Shown here: piece by piece, positions 7,167 through 16,026 of the stretch | Layout of the letters: each line of letters begins with the position of its first letter | How positions within the stretch are numbered: position 1 is the stretch's first letter | Source: CAVQJU01 sp963755195 | Lineage (GTDB): Bacteria; Acidobacteriota; Vicinamibacteria; Vicinamibacterales; CAVVIG01 | Reading direction: 5' to 3' | DNA length: 64,000 nucleotides | Assembly (NCBI GenBank): GCA_963755195.1 | Contig: CAVWIZ010000003.1 | Coordinates: 592,443 to 656,442 of the forward strand | Made by a program: the position numbers and the translations under genes | The notes under the pieces: model-generated | The model's input: the letters and a program-made list of their open reading frames with translations, nothing else | Databases searched by the model: none | What the model was told of the DNA's origin: nothing

Positions 7167-8408
7167 TCAGGCGGGCCTCTCCAGCACGCCTTCCCAGCGT
7201 GCCACCACGGCCGTCGCCATGCAGTTGCCCATGACGTTGACGGACGTGCGGCCCATATCCATGATCTGGTCGATGCCGAGGAGCACGGCCGCGCCCTCGA
7301 GGGGCAGGTCGAATTGCGTCAGCGTCGCGGTGAGCACCACGAGCGCCGCGCGCGGCACGCCCGCCACGCCCTTGCTGGCCAGCATGAGGGTCAGCATCAT
7401 GATGAGCTGCTGGCCGAGAGTCATGTCCACGCCGGCAAACTGCGCGACGAACACGCTCGCGAGCGACAGATAGAGCGTCGAACCGTCAAGGTTGAAGCTG
7501 TAGCCCAACGGCAGCACGAACGCGACAATATTCTTGGGTACGCCGAAGCGCTCCATGACCTCGAGCGCTTTCGGGAGGGCGGCTTCGGAGCTGGCGGTGG
7601 TCAGCGCAATGAGGCAGGGCTCGCGAACCGCCTTCGCGAAGGTGAGAAACGGCACGCGAATGAGATACGACACGCCGACGATCACCACGAGCACGAACAA
7701 CGCGAGGCCCGCGTACATCAGCGCCACGAGCTTGCCCAGGGCGAAGAGCACCACCAGGCCTCTGCTGCCGACGGTTGCGGCGATGGCCGCGAACACGCCG
7801 ATGGGCGCAAACATCATCACGTAGGACGTGAAGGTGAACATCACGTGCGCGGTGCTCTCGAACACCGCCGCGACGGGCCGGCCCGCGGGGCCGAGCGCCG
7901 AGAGGGCGACGCCGAAGATCGTCGCGAAGACGACCACCTGCAGGATGTCGCCGCGCGCCATCGCGTCCACGATCGACGTCGGAAACAGGTGCAGGAAAAT
8001 GTCCCAGCCGCTCTGCGAATTCTTCGCGATCGCCGTCACGGCTGTCGTGTCAGTCGAGAGCGGCAGCGCCAGGCCCGCGCCCGGCGTGAAGGCATTCGCC
8101 AGCCCGAGGCCGATGAAGAGCGCCGCCGTGGTTGCCACTTCGAAATAGACGATCGCCTTGAGCCCGATGCGCCCCAGGGCTTTCAGGTCGCCGGCGCCGC
8201 TGATGCCGGCGACGAGGGTCGAGAAAATGAGCGGCGCGATGATCATCTTGATCATCCGCAGGAACGCCTCGGCCAGCGGCTTGACGGCGACACCCGCGCG
8301 CGGCCAGATCGCCCCGACGAGGACGCCGGCCACGAGCCCGATGAGGATTTGTGTCGTGAGGTTGGGAACGCGACGCGCGAATCGCCCCCGCGGCCGTCCG
8401 GCGTTCAC
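7167..8408 (-). CDS. Dicarboxylate/amino acid:cation symporter (DAACS family)
   Basis: 413-residue inner-membrane transporter related to DctA/GltP. It has about eight hydrophobic segments and two hairpin loops. Family signatures are present: TTASSEAALPKALEVMERFG (serine-rich hairpin), LPLGYSFNLDGSTLY, ASKGVAGVPRAALVVL and the cation/substrate motif MGRTSVNVMGN near the C-terminus. The start is a GTG at 8408 that overlaps the stop of the DegT gene as GTGA; an open frame continues upstream without homology. The substrate is probably glutamate, aspartate or C4-dicarboxylates coupled to H+ or Na+. Confidence 0.9.
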   Translation of the reverse strand: MNAGRPRGRFARRVPNLTTQILIGLVAGVLVGAIWPRAGVAVKPLAEAFLRMIKMIIAPLIFSTLVAGISGAGDLKALGRIGLKAIVYFEVATTAALFIGLGLANAFTPGAGLALPLSTDTTAVTAIAKNSQSGWDIFLHLFPTSIVDAMARGDILQVVVFATIFGVALSALGPAGRPVAAVFESTAHVMFTFTSYVMMFAPIGVFAAIAATVGSRGLVVLFALGKLVALMYAGLALFVLVVIVGVSYLIRVPFLTFAKAVREPCLIALTTASSEAALPKALEVMERFGVPKNIVAFVLPLGYSFNLDGSTLYLSLASVFVAQFAGVDMTLGQQLIMMLTLMLASKGVAGVPRAALVVLTATLTQFDLPLEGAAVLLGIDQIMDMGRTSVNVMGNCMATAVVARWEGVLERPA

Positions 8409-9538
8409 ACGCCGACTCGGCGGTGGACGAACTCGCCGATCGCGCCGACGACGGCCTCCTGTTGCGCGGTGGTGAGCTCGCCGTAGATCGGCAGCGCCAG
8501 GCTCTCGATCGCGGCCTGTTCGGCCTGCGGGAAATCGCCCTGCCGATGGCCGAGGTACGAAAAACACGGCTGCAGGTGAAACGGGACTGGATAGTAGATC
8601 TCGGTGCCGATGCCGCGCTCGTCGAGGTGCTGCCTGAGGCCGTCGCGATCGGCCGATCGAATCACGAACTGATTGAAGACGTGCCGCCGGTCGGCCGGTT
8701 CGAGCGGCAGCGTGACGCGATCGCCCAATCCGGCCGCCCGGAACAGCGCGCGATACCGCTGCGCGTTCGAGCGCCGCCGCTCGGTCCAGGCCGGCAGATG
8801 CGGCGCCTTGACGCGCAGCACCGCCGCCTGCAGCGCGTCCATCCTGAAGTTGGCGCCGACGACGTGGTGGTAGTAGCGGGGCCCCATGCCGTGCGTGCGC
8901 AGAAGCCGGGCGCTGTTGGCGAGCCGATCGTCGTTGGTCGTCAGCAGGCCCGCGTCGCCGAAGGCGCCAAGGTTCTTGCTCGGAAAGAACGAAAAGCAGC
9001 CAACCGATCCGAGACCGCCGAGCGGGCGCGACTTGTACGTGGCGCCGATGGCCTGGGCGGCATCTTCGATCAACGGAATGTCCGCGCGTGCCGCGATGTC
9101 GACCAGCGGACCCATGTCGGCGCTGAGGCCGAACAGGTGCACGGGGATGATGGCTCTCGTGCGCGGCGAGATGGCCGCTTCGACAAGCTCCGGGTCGATA
9201 TTGAACGTGGTCTCGTCGATGTCCACGAGCACGGGCCGCGCGCCGAGGCGCGCGATGGCGCCGGCCGTCGCGAAGAACGAATAGGTGGACGTCACGACCT
9301 CGTCGCCCGGCTTGATGTCGAGGACCATCATCGCCAGGAGCAACGCATCGGTGCCCGATGAGACCGCGACGGCGTGGCGGACGTCGAGCATCCGCGCCAT
9401 CTCGTCCTCGAACGCGTCTACCTCGGGCCCCATGATGAACCGTTGGCTGTCGCACACGCGCGCGATCGCCGCGAGAATCTCCTCACGCAACGGCTGGTAC
9501 TGCGCCTGCAAGTCGAGCAAAGGAACTCGAAGAGACAT
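8405..9538 (-). CDS. DegT/DnrJ/EryC1-family sugar aminotransferase
   Basis: PLP-dependent aminotransferase of keto-sugars for surface glycans, about 377 residues. It begins VPLLDLQAQYQPLREEIL, has the PLP phosphate region SSGTDALLLAMMVL, the aspartate block IEDAAQAIGATYKSR, and the Schiff-base lysine in CFSFFPSKNLGAFGDAG. NFRMDALQAAVLRVK and IYYPVPFHLQPCF are further family blocks. The ATG at 9538 (MSLRVPLLDL) matches the usual start better than an ATG seven codons upstream. It is translationally coupled to the symporter gene. Confidence 0.9.
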   Translation of the reverse strand: MSLRVPLLDLQAQYQPLREEILAAIARVCDSQRFIMGPEVDAFEDEMARMLDVRHAVAVSSGTDALLLAMMVLDIKPGDEVVTSTYSFFATAGAIARLGARPVLVDIDETTFNIDPELVEAAISPRTRAIIPVHLFGLSADMGPLVDIAARADIPLIEDAAQAIGATYKSRPLGGLGSVGCFSFFPSKNLGAFGDAGLLTTNDDRLANSARLLRTHGMGPRYYHHVVGANFRMDALQAAVLRVKAPHLPAWTERRRSNAQRYRALFRAAGLGDRVTLPLEPADRRHVFNQFVIRSADRDGLRQHLDERGIGTEIYYPVPFHLQPCFSYLGHRQGDFPQAEQAAIESLALPIYGELTTAQQEAVVGAIGEFVHRRVGV

Positions 9539-9551
9539 GAGGGGTTTATTG

Positions 9552-9576
9552 AACCACAAAGATCAGCTTTGTGGTT
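9552..9576 (-). terminator. Hairpin at the smpB stop
   Basis: Perfect 10-bp arms (aaccacaaag / ctttgtggtt) with a 5-base loop overlap the smpB TAA. There is no long T tract, so termination strength is uncertain. The arms use the same accacaaag word found inside RE1. Confidence 0.5.
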
Positions 9577-10051
9577 ACCGTCTTGTTTTGATCGCCGCCC
9601 TGGTTTCGCGGTCGGCTTCGCGGCGCTTGACGGTTTCGCGCTTGTCGTATTCCTTCTTGCCCTTCGCGAGCGAGATCGACACCTTGACGCGGCCTTTCTT
9701 GAAATAGAGCCGCGTCGGCACCAGCGTCATGCCGCGCTCGACGGTCTTGCCAATCAGCTTCCGGATCTCGTGACGGTGCAGCAGGAGCTTGCGCCGGCGG
9801 AGCGGCTCGTGCTCGGCGTACCCGCGGTGGCTGTACGGACTGATGTTCACGTTGAAGAGAAACACCTCGCCGTTCTCGACGCGGGCGAAACTGTCGCGCA
9901 GGTTGACGCGCCCTTCGCGGATGGCCTTCACTTCGGTGCCGAGCAGCGCGATGCCGGCCTCGAAGCTTTCGAGCAGGTGATAGTCGTGAAACGCCTTGCG
10001 GTTCTCGGCGATGTTCGACTGCGCCAGCTCGCGCTCGGTTTTTTCTGCCAT
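9575..10051 (-). CDS. smpB: SsrA-binding protein SmpB
   Basis: 158 residues, normal length. SmpB binds tmRNA and brings it to stalled ribosomes for trans-translation. Conserved blocks are IAENRKAFHDYHLLESFEAG, ALLGTEVKAIREGRVNLRDSF, NVNISPYSHRGYAEHEP and RRRKLLLHRHEI. The basic C-terminal tail (KRREADRETRAAIKTRR) becomes helical in the ribosome. The ATG at 10051 gives the standard start; an open frame continues upstream into pdxA without homology. Confidence 0.96.
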   Translation of the reverse strand: MAEKTERELAQSNIAENRKAFHDYHLLESFEAGIALLGTEVKAIREGRVNLRDSFARVENGEVFLFNVNISPYSHRGYAEHEPLRRRKLLLHRHEIRKLIGKTVERGMTLVPTRLYFKKGRVKVSISLAKGKKEYDKRETVKRREADRETRAAIKTRR

Positions 10052-10077
10052 GGTGGTCGGCCGGATCGAGCCGGACG

Positions 10078-10950
10078 CTACGCGCGGGCCAGCCTTGCGG
10101 CGAGCAGCACCGCCGCAATCATGCTCTCGGGATCGGCGATCCCTCTGCCCGCGATGTCGAACGCCGTTCCGTGATCGACCGAGGTGCGGACGATCGGCAG
10201 CCCAAGTGTCACGTTGACCGCGCGCCCGAACGCCACGAGCTTGACGGGAATGAGCCCCTGGTCGTGGTAGCACGCGACGACGGCGTCGAACTCGCCGCGG
10301 CGCGCGCGCACGAACAGCGTGTCGGCGGGAAACGGTCCCGACACATCGATCCCGTTGGCACGACAGCATGCGATGGCGGGCGCGATGACGGTCTGCTCCT
10401 CGCACCCGAACAGGCCGTGCTCGCCGGCGTGGGGGTTGAGGCCCGCCACGGCCAGGCGCGGCGCGGCCACGCCAAACCTGGGGAGCTCACGCGCGGCGAG
10501 CGAGATCGTCTGCTCCATCACCTCGCGCGTGAGCAGGCGCGGCACCTCGGCGAGCGCAACGTGCACCGTCGCGAGCACGACGCGCAGCTCGTCGGAATAA
10601 AACATCATCGCCACGTGCGCCGCCCCCGTCAGGTGCGCCAGCAGGTCGGTGTGCCCGCTCCAGGGAAGTCCGGCCAGACGGAACGCCTCTTTGTTGATCG
10701 GCGCCGTGGCCACCGCCGAGACGACGCCGCGCTGCGCGTCGCCGGACGCGGCAACGATGGCGTCGTAGGCGGCGCGTCCGGCCTCGGCCGACAACACGCC
10801 CGGCGGAAAGCGCGCGGCTCCTTCCCCCGCGCCGTAAAGCACGGGCTCGCACACGTCGAGCACGCGCGGATCGGCCGCGGCCTTCCTGGCGATTTCCGGT
10901 CCGATGCCCGCGGGATCGCCCTCGGTGATGGCGATACGCACTCTAGCCAT
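10078..10950 (-). CDS. pdxA: 4-hydroxythreonine-4-phosphate dehydrogenase PdxA (short form)
   Basis: Oxidises 4-phosphohydroxy-L-threonine in pyridoxal phosphate synthesis. Blocks seen: ITEGDPAGIGPEIARKA, TAPINKEAFRLAGLPWSGHT, the metal-binding histidine regions LNPHAGEHGLFGCEE and ACYHDQGLIPVKL, and SVDHGTAFDIAGRG. At 290 residues it is roughly 40 shorter than enterobacterial PdxA; the gap lies between CEPVLYGAG and the middle domain. The ATG at 10950 gives MARVRIAITEGDP and overlaps the ricT stop by eight bases; a longer Ala-rich reading upstream is just the ricT tail in another frame. Confidence 0.9.
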   Translation of the reverse strand: MARVRIAITEGDPAGIGPEIARKAAADPRVLDVCEPVLYGAGEGAARFPPGVLSAEAGRAAYDAIVAASGDAQRGVVSAVATAPINKEAFRLAGLPWSGHTDLLAHLTGAAHVAMMFYSDELRVVLATVHVALAEVPRLLTREVMEQTISLAARELPRFGVAAPRLAVAGLNPHAGEHGLFGCEEQTVIAPAIACCRANGIDVSGPFPADTLFVRARRGEFDAVVACYHDQGLIPVKLVAFGRAVNVTLGLPIVRTSVDHGTAFDIAGRGIADPESMIAAVLLAARLARA

Positions 10951-11725
10951 GACTGCCGCAGCTTCCGCAGCCGCCGCTTCCGCAGCCGCCGCTGCCACAC
11001 CCCGACGGGTTGTCGCAGCCGCCTTCGCTGCCGCATCCGCCGTGGGCCACGCCCTTCGCGTTGGGAAGCTCGTAGCGCAAACAGCACTTGAGGCGGCCGC
11101 ACAGGCCCGACAGCTTCGACGGGTTCAGGCTCAAATCCTGCTGCTTGGCCATCTTGATCGACACCGGCTCGAACGACGTGAGAAACGTCGTGCAGCACAG
11201 GGGGCGTCCGCACGACCCGTAGCCGCCAATCATCTTGGCTTCGTCGCGCACGCCGATCTGCCGCATCTCGATGCGCGTCTTGAATTCACCGGCCAGCTCG
11301 CGCACCAGCTCGCGAAAGTCCACGCGGCCATCCGCCGTGAAATAGAACAGGAGCCGCGACCCGTCGAACACCTGTTCGACGCGCGTGATCTTCATGCCGA
11401 GCCCGCGCTCGCGAATCTTCAGCGTGGCGATGCGAAACGCCTCGCGTTCACGCTGCTCGTGCTTCAGCCGCATCACGATGTCGTCGTGCGTCGCCACCCG
11501 CACAACCTTGGGAGCCGACGCGTGGTCGGCCGCCGGACGCCGCTCGAGCAGCTGCGGAATCGATCGCACGACCGTGCCGACCGCCGAGCCGCCGTCGGCC
11601 TGCACGACCACGCGGTCGCCAGGGAGGAGCGCGGCATCGCTCGACGTATTCGAAAGGTAGGTATGGGCCCGGCCGACAGGAGAGAGCTTGACCGAAACGA
11701 GGCGCGGGGCGTTCGGAGCGCTCAC
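10943..11725 (-). CDS. ricT: PSP1-domain protein RicT (YaaT) with Gly/Cys-rich tail
   Basis: 260 residues. In Bacillus RicT belongs to the Fe-S RicA-RicF-RicT complex that helps RNase Y mature transcripts. The PSP1 core is here as YGSCGRPLCCTTFL and LSGLCGRLKCCLRYE, the cysteine pairs thought to bind an Fe-S cluster, with SIKMAKQQDLSLNPSK between them. Unusually, the last 32 residues are a Gly/Ser/Cys tail with repeated GCGSGG units. Start is a GTG at 11725. It sits between holB and pdxA; pairing with holB is common. Confidence 0.9.
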   Translation of the reverse strand: MSAPNAPRLVSVKLSPVGRAHTYLSNTSSDAALLPGDRVVVQADGGSAVGTVVRSIPQLLERRPAADHASAPKVVRVATHDDIVMRLKHEQREREAFRIATLKIRERGLGMKITRVEQVFDGSRLLFYFTADGRVDFRELVRELAGEFKTRIEMRQIGVRDEAKMIGGYGSCGRPLCCTTFLTSFEPVSIKMAKQQDLSLNPSKLSGLCGRLKCCLRYELPNAKGVAHGGCGSEGGCDNPSGCGSGGCGSGGCGSCGSHG

Positions 11726-11749
11726 GGGGCACCTTCCTTCTATATATAC

Positions 11750-11797
11750 AAAATCACGTAGAGCGGCCCTTTCAGAGCCGCCAACACTACGGATTTT
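11750..11797. terminator. Hairpin between holB and ricT
   Basis: Nested inverted repeat: outer arms aaaatc-acgtag / ctac-ggatttt and inner arms gcggc / gccgc. The A-rich and T-rich flanks would allow termination on either strand. A TATATATA stretch at 11741-11748 next to it could serve as the -10 region of ricT, followed by a GAAGGAAGG ribosome binding site. Confidence 0.5.
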
Positions 11798-11805
11798 GGC
11801 CGGTT

Positions 11806-12765
11806 CTACAAGTTCAGCACGAGCCAGTCGGCCACGATCTTGACGCCCGCATTCCCATTGAGCGCCACCAGGGCCCGATCCACCGCGGTAAACGCGCGTA
11901 GTCCGCGCTCGCCTTGAAACGCTTTGGTGAGCCGGTTGAGCTCCGGCTCGCGGTCCGCGTTGGCAAGCCGACAGACTTCCTTAACGTCACTCACGGGGGG
12001 CCCCTGCCCCCCGGCGGCCGCGCGGGTTGAGAGAAGTTCGACGTCGCGCAGGAGCGACGCCATCGCGTGCAGATGAGACGCCACCTGCGCGCGATCGGCG
12101 GCGCCTGTGTTGCCGCCGCCGGTATTTTTCAACAGATCCTTCGCTGCCTCGATCCGGACGCGCGGCTCGTCGGTGGCCGCCGCCTGCTCGAGGACGCGCT
12201 CGGCCACCTCACGGGCCTCGCTGTCGATGGCGTCCGGCCCGTTCCCCGGAAATCGCAAGCGCGGGCATCGCGACAACACCGTAGCCAGCAGCATCTCCGG
12301 CCTCGTCGTCACCAGCACGAACACCGACGCCGGCGGCGGCTCTTCAAGCGTCTTCAGCAGGGCATTCTGCGCGGGCGCCATCATCGTATCGGCGTCGTCC
12401 ACAATCACAACCCGGCGGCGTCCTTCGAACGGCCGGTACCCGGATCGATCGACGATGTCGCGCACCTGATCGACAGAAATGGAACCCTTCTCGCCGGGCT
12501 CGACGATGAGCACGTCGGGGTGGACGCGGCGGGCGATGCGCGTGCACGCCGAACAGACGCCACAGGAGTCCCTACCTTCGCCGTCGCCCGTTGGCGCCAG
12601 GCAGTTGAGCGCCTGGGCCATCGCGACGGCGGTCTGGCGCTTCCCGGCGCCGGCGGGCCCCGAAAAGATCAGGCTCGGCGGCAGCCGGTCGCGGCCAACC
12701 GATCGCGCGAGCAGCCCGACCAGGCGCCGGTGACCGCGGTGAACGATGACGTCTCGAAAAGGCAT
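11806..12765 (-). CDS. holB: DNA polymerase III delta-prime subunit
   Basis: 319-residue AAA+ clamp-loader subunit. The ATPase region has LIFSGPAGAGKRQTAVAMAQ (a Walker A-like loop), the four-cysteine zinc site CGVCSACTRIARRVHPD, VVIVDDADTMMAPAQNALLK and the sensor region TTRPEMLLATVLSRCPRL. GSISVDQVRDIVD is the usual family block before the Walker B strand. The ATG at 12765 (MPFRDVIVHRGH) fits the family; an open frame extends upstream through a 10-bp repeat and has no homology. Weakly conserved C-terminal helices follow residue 190. Confidence 0.9.
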   Translation of the reverse strand: MPFRDVIVHRGHRRLVGLLARSVGRDRLPPSLIFSGPAGAGKRQTAVAMAQALNCLAPTGDGEGRDSCGVCSACTRIARRVHPDVLIVEPGEKGSISVDQVRDIVDRSGYRPFEGRRRVVIVDDADTMMAPAQNALLKTLEEPPPASVFVLVTTRPEMLLATVLSRCPRLRFPGNGPDAIDSEAREVAERVLEQAAATDEPRVRIEAAKDLLKNTGGGNTGAADRAQVASHLHAMASLLRDVELLSTRAAAGGQGPPVSDVKEVCRLANADREPELNRLTKAFQGERGLRAFTAVDRALVALNGNAGVKIVADWLVLNL

Positions 12766-12850
12766 GGCCGGTCGATTCGAATCGTAGCATTCCTGACAGG
12801 GCTGCCAGGGGCTGCCGAGGGCCGCCAGGACGTCCTGAAGCGGCGGTTTC

Positions 12851-12900
12851 TCTCGATATCTCCCGATATTGCCCGATATCTTTCGATATCTCTCGATGTC
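12851..12900 (-). repeat. 10-bp tandem repeat with GATATC
   Basis: Five units of the pattern tYYcgatatc directly follow the thrA stop on the minus strand and precede holB. Four of the five keep the gatat core and three the full palindromic GATATC. It could act as a protein-binding array or be an unstable repeat. Confidence 0.85.
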
Positions 12901-12902
12901 TC

Positions 12903-15362
12903 TCACCTGGGCAGATAGTGCAGCAGCTTGAGGAGGTCGGAAAAGACGCCCATGGCCGTGACGTCCGCGCCGGCGCCAGGGCCCTGCACGACCAGCGGCG
13001 TCCGCCGGTAGCGTTTGGTCGTGAACGCGATGACGTTGTCGCTGCCCTTGGCGGATGCCACCGGGTGATCCCGGGGGAACTCCTTCAACCCGGCCTGCGC
13101 GCGTCCGTGCTCGAGGACGCCGACATATCTGAGCACCGCGCCTCGGCGGCGCGCGCGCGCGACCCGCGCGGCGATGTCGCCGTCGTACTTGGCGAGCTTC
13201 GAAAAGAACGCGCCGGAAAAACGGCCGCGGCGGAGCGGCATCGGCACGAGGCTGTCCACCTTCACCTCGTCGAGCTCCATCCTGAGCCCAATCTCGCGGG
13301 CGAGAATCAGGAGCTTTCTCGCGACGTCCTGGCCCGAGAGGTCGTCGCGCGGGTCCGGCTCGGTGAAGGCCAGCCGATGCGCCTCGCGGACGAGCGCGCT
13401 GAACGGCACGCGGCCGTCGAAGTTGTTGAAGAGATAGCTGAGCGTCCCGGACAGGATGCCTTCAATCTTCAGGATCTCGTCGCCGCTGGCGATCAGGTCG
13501 CGCAGCGTTGACATGATGGGGAGCCCCGCCCCGACGTTCGCCTCGTAGAAGAAGTGCTTCTGCCGGCTGGCCATCTTCTGCATCAGCGCCGCGTAGCGGC
13601 GCCACGGCAGCGCGTTGGCACGCTTGTTCGGCGTGATGATGTGCAGGTTGGCGTCGATGAACGCCGGATACGCGTCGACAATCGAGGGGTTGGCCGTGCA
13701 GTCGACCAGCGCGGCGTTGGTCAGCTCGAGCGCCGCGATCCGATCGACAAACGCTTTGGGGCTCATCTTGCTTCTCGACGCGCCCAGCGCTTTCTTCCAG
13801 TGCGTCAGATCGACGCCCGCCGGCGACACCACGAAGCGCCGGCTGTTGGCCAGGGCCACCACGGTGACGTCGAAACCGCGCGACAACAGATAGGCACGCT
13901 GCTGCCTGAGCTGCTGGAGCAGCGCGCTGCCGATGTTGCCGACGCCGACGACCGCGAGCGCCAGGCGCTTGCGCGTCTCGAAAAACGCCTGATGAATCGC
14001 GTTGAGCGCCCGGCCCTGCAGCGGCGCGTCGATGACGCACGAAATGTTTCGCTCCGACGCGCCCTGGGCAATCGCGTTGATGTTGATGTTGTTCCGGCCG
14101 AGCGCGTCGAAAAGTTTCCCCGAGACGCCGGGCCGCCCTTTCATGCCCTCGCCCACCACGGCGAGAATCGCCTGATCGGGCTTGTGCTCGACGAGCATCA
14201 GATGGTCGCCGACCTCGTGGCGGAACTCCTTCTCGATCGCGTCGATGCCGCGCGACGCGTCGGCGTCGCGCACGGCAAAACAAATCGTGTGCTCGGACGA
14301 GGCCTGCGAGATGAGGATGATGTTGACGCGCGCGACCGCCAGCGTGCGGAACAAGCGTTCCGCGATGCCCGGCACGCCGACCATTCCCGGACCGCGCAGC
14401 GTCAGCAGCGACAGATCGCCGACAGTGGTGATGCCCGTCGCGGGCGCGTCCCCCGGCTCGCCGGCCTCGCTCGAGATGAGGGTGCCGGGCGCCGACGGGT
14501 TGAATGTGTTCTTGATCAGAATCGGAATACGTTTGGCGACGGCCGGAGCGATGGTCGCCGAGTGGATGACCTTCGCGCCGAAGTACGACAACTCCATCGC
14601 CTCTTCGTACGTCATCCGCGGCAGGACGAACGCCCCGGCCACGAGCCTGGGGTCGGCGCTCAGCACGCCATCGACGTCGGTCCAGATTTCGATGATCGAC
14701 GCACCGACGGCGGCGCCGACAATAGCCGCGCTGTAGTCCGACCCATTCCTCCCGATCGTCGTCGTCTGACCGTCTTCGGTCGCGCCGATGAAGCCGGTGA
14801 CGACGGGAATGGCCGCGCGACGGCCGCGAAGGAGCGCGCGGAACTGCGAGCGCGCCGCACGATTGGTGGCGGCGAAGTTCACGACGGCGTGGGTGAACTG
14901 GTCGTCGGTTCGCACGAAGCCCCGGGCGTCCACGAGCTTTGCCGGGCGGAAGCGATTGAGGTGCGCCGCCAGGATGAGCGCCGACAGCCGCTCGCCGAAG
15001 CTGGCGGTCATGTCGAGCGCGCGCAGGGGGCAATGACGAAGGAGATGGACGCCCTGCAGCGTGCTCCGCAGCTCCTCGAGAAGGGCGTCCACGTCTTTCC
15101 GCGTCTGGGCCCGCCTGCGTACGACCAGGGCCGTGACAGCCGCGCGGTGCCGCCGGGCGATCTCCTCGAAGAGGCGCGTGTAGGCGGTATCGCCGCGCTC
15201 CGCGAGGCGCGCGCAGTCGAGGAGCTGGTTGGTCACGCCCTGAAACGCCGACACGACGACGATCACCGGCTCGCGCCGGCGCGCCTCGAGGACGATCGCG
15301 CCTGCCAGACGTACGGCAGCGGGCGTGGCAAGAGACGACCCGCCGAATTTGATCACCTTCAC
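12903..15362 (-). CDS. thrA: Bifunctional aspartokinase / homoserine dehydrogenase
   Basis: 819 residues, matching ThrA/MetL. The N-terminal aspartokinase starts with VIKFGGSSLA and has GFIGATEDGQTTTIGRNGSDY. Two ACT regulatory units follow (LTLRGPGMVGVPG and AVVGEGMKGRPGVSGK). The homoserine dehydrogenase begins at AVVGVGNIGSALLQQL near residue 465, with ITPNKRANALPW, EANVGAGLPIMSTL and EPDPRDDLSGQDVARKLLIL. It catalyses the first and third steps to threonine and methionine. Start is a GTG without a clear ribosome binding site; a TACACT box lies about 12 bases upstream. A thrA riboswitch or leader peptide was not seen. Confidence 0.94.
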   Translation of the reverse strand: MKVIKFGGSSLATPAAVRLAGAIVLEARRREPVIVVVSAFQGVTNQLLDCARLAERGDTAYTRLFEEIARRHRAAVTALVVRRRAQTRKDVDALLEELRSTLQGVHLLRHCPLRALDMTASFGERLSALILAAHLNRFRPAKLVDARGFVRTDDQFTHAVVNFAATNRAARSQFRALLRGRRAAIPVVTGFIGATEDGQTTTIGRNGSDYSAAIVGAAVGASIIEIWTDVDGVLSADPRLVAGAFVLPRMTYEEAMELSYFGAKVIHSATIAPAVAKRIPILIKNTFNPSAPGTLISSEAGEPGDAPATGITTVGDLSLLTLRGPGMVGVPGIAERLFRTLAVARVNIILISQASSEHTICFAVRDADASRGIDAIEKEFRHEVGDHLMLVEHKPDQAILAVVGEGMKGRPGVSGKLFDALGRNNININAIAQGASERNISCVIDAPLQGRALNAIHQAFFETRKRLALAVVGVGNIGSALLQQLRQQRAYLLSRGFDVTVVALANSRRFVVSPAGVDLTHWKKALGASRSKMSPKAFVDRIAALELTNAALVDCTANPSIVDAYPAFIDANLHIITPNKRANALPWRRYAALMQKMASRQKHFFYEANVGAGLPIMSTLRDLIASGDEILKIEGILSGTLSYLFNNFDGRVPFSALVREAHRLAFTEPDPRDDLSGQDVARKLLILAREIGLRMELDEVKVDSLVPMPLRRGRFSGAFFSKLAKYDGDIAARVARARRRGAVLRYVGVLEHGRAQAGLKEFPRDHPVASAKGSDNVIAFTTKRYRRTPLVVQGPGAGADVTAMGVFSDLLKLLHYLPR

Positions 15363-15444
15363 AAGCCGTGTAGTGTACCGCGCGGGAGCGGCCCCGCGCT
15401 AGGACACCGCCTCGTCACGCCGCGCGGTCGGAACGGTGTGGGCT

Positions 15445-15740
15445 AATGGGCTGTCTTGGCTGAACCGGTACCGCTCGGTCACGACGATCAACGCAGAGTT
15501 CGCAGAGTTCGCAGAGATGACCCCCGACGCGGCGCCGCGAAGCGGCGGAAGGCGGAGCGATCGGGCGCGGACGAACGACAGGTCACGGCTTTGTCGTCGT
15601 TCGTCCGCGCCCGATCGCTCTGCCTTCTCGGCCTGCGTTGCAGGCCGCCCGCGGCGGGCCGATGGTTCACAGCCGTCGAATAAGTCAGTTCTCTCTGCGT
15701 GCTCTGCGTGCTCTGCGTTTTCCGTCTGTTCGTCGTCACG
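15445..15740 (+). repeat. RE2 intergenic hairpin element, copy 1
   Basis: This fills most of the 420-bp gap upstream of thrA. It begins atgggctgtcttggctgaac, then has acgcagag words, a conserved gacgcggcgccgcgaagcgg stretch, a 25-bp perfect hairpin, the stretch aggccgcccgcggcggg, gaataagtcagtt, and ends in ctctgcgt words. The middle about 200 bp is nearly identical to 63690-63900. It has no reading frame of its own. Confidence 0.8.
15555..15620. repeat. Perfect 25-bp-arm hairpin in RE2 copy 1
   Basis: Arms 15555-15579 and 15596-15620 are exact reverse complements, starting gagcgatcgggcgcgg, with a 16-base loop aggtcacggctttgtc. The loop is identical in copy 2. Confidence 0.9.
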
Positions 15741-15780
15741 TTGGCAACGGGCAGGATGCTGACGCTCTGTCAGACTCGCA

Positions 15781-15951
15781 TCATTCTTCCCGATTCAAGA
15801 GTTCGGGAAGCGCCGCCACGGCTTCCTCGTGACTGTCGAACCACGGATCGCTCGGCAGAATCGGCAGTTCGTCGCCGTCGATGAACAGATTCGGCAGGCG
15901 GATCAGAGTGAACTTGTGGGTGAGCGGATTTTCGTAGATCGCGTATTTCAT
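15781..15951 (-). CDS. Small hypothetical protein, 56 residues
   Basis: Reads MKYAIYENPLTHKFTLIRLP and ends LPELLNREE. It is acidic and soluble with no signal peptide or membrane segment, and the family is not recognised. AAAGGAG about 11 bases before the ATG at 15951 supports translation. A CTGTTC-N6-GGACAG palindrome lies 76-93 bases upstream. It might be a small regulator, but nothing in the sequence says so. Confidence 0.5.
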   Translation of the reverse strand: MKYAIYENPLTHKFTLIRLPNLFIDGDELPILPSDPWFDSHEEAVAALPELLNREE

Positions 15952-16026
15952 GGCGCGTGGCTCACTCCTTTCTACCCGTCGCGTTGTTGCACGGCCGTTC
16001 ACTGTATGCCTGGCGGCGGCGGCGTT

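Noticed and set aside
15363..15780. Threonine or lysine riboswitch upstream of thrA
   Set aside because: The region is explained by RE2; no conserved riboswitch core or leader peptide with Thr/Ile runs was found.
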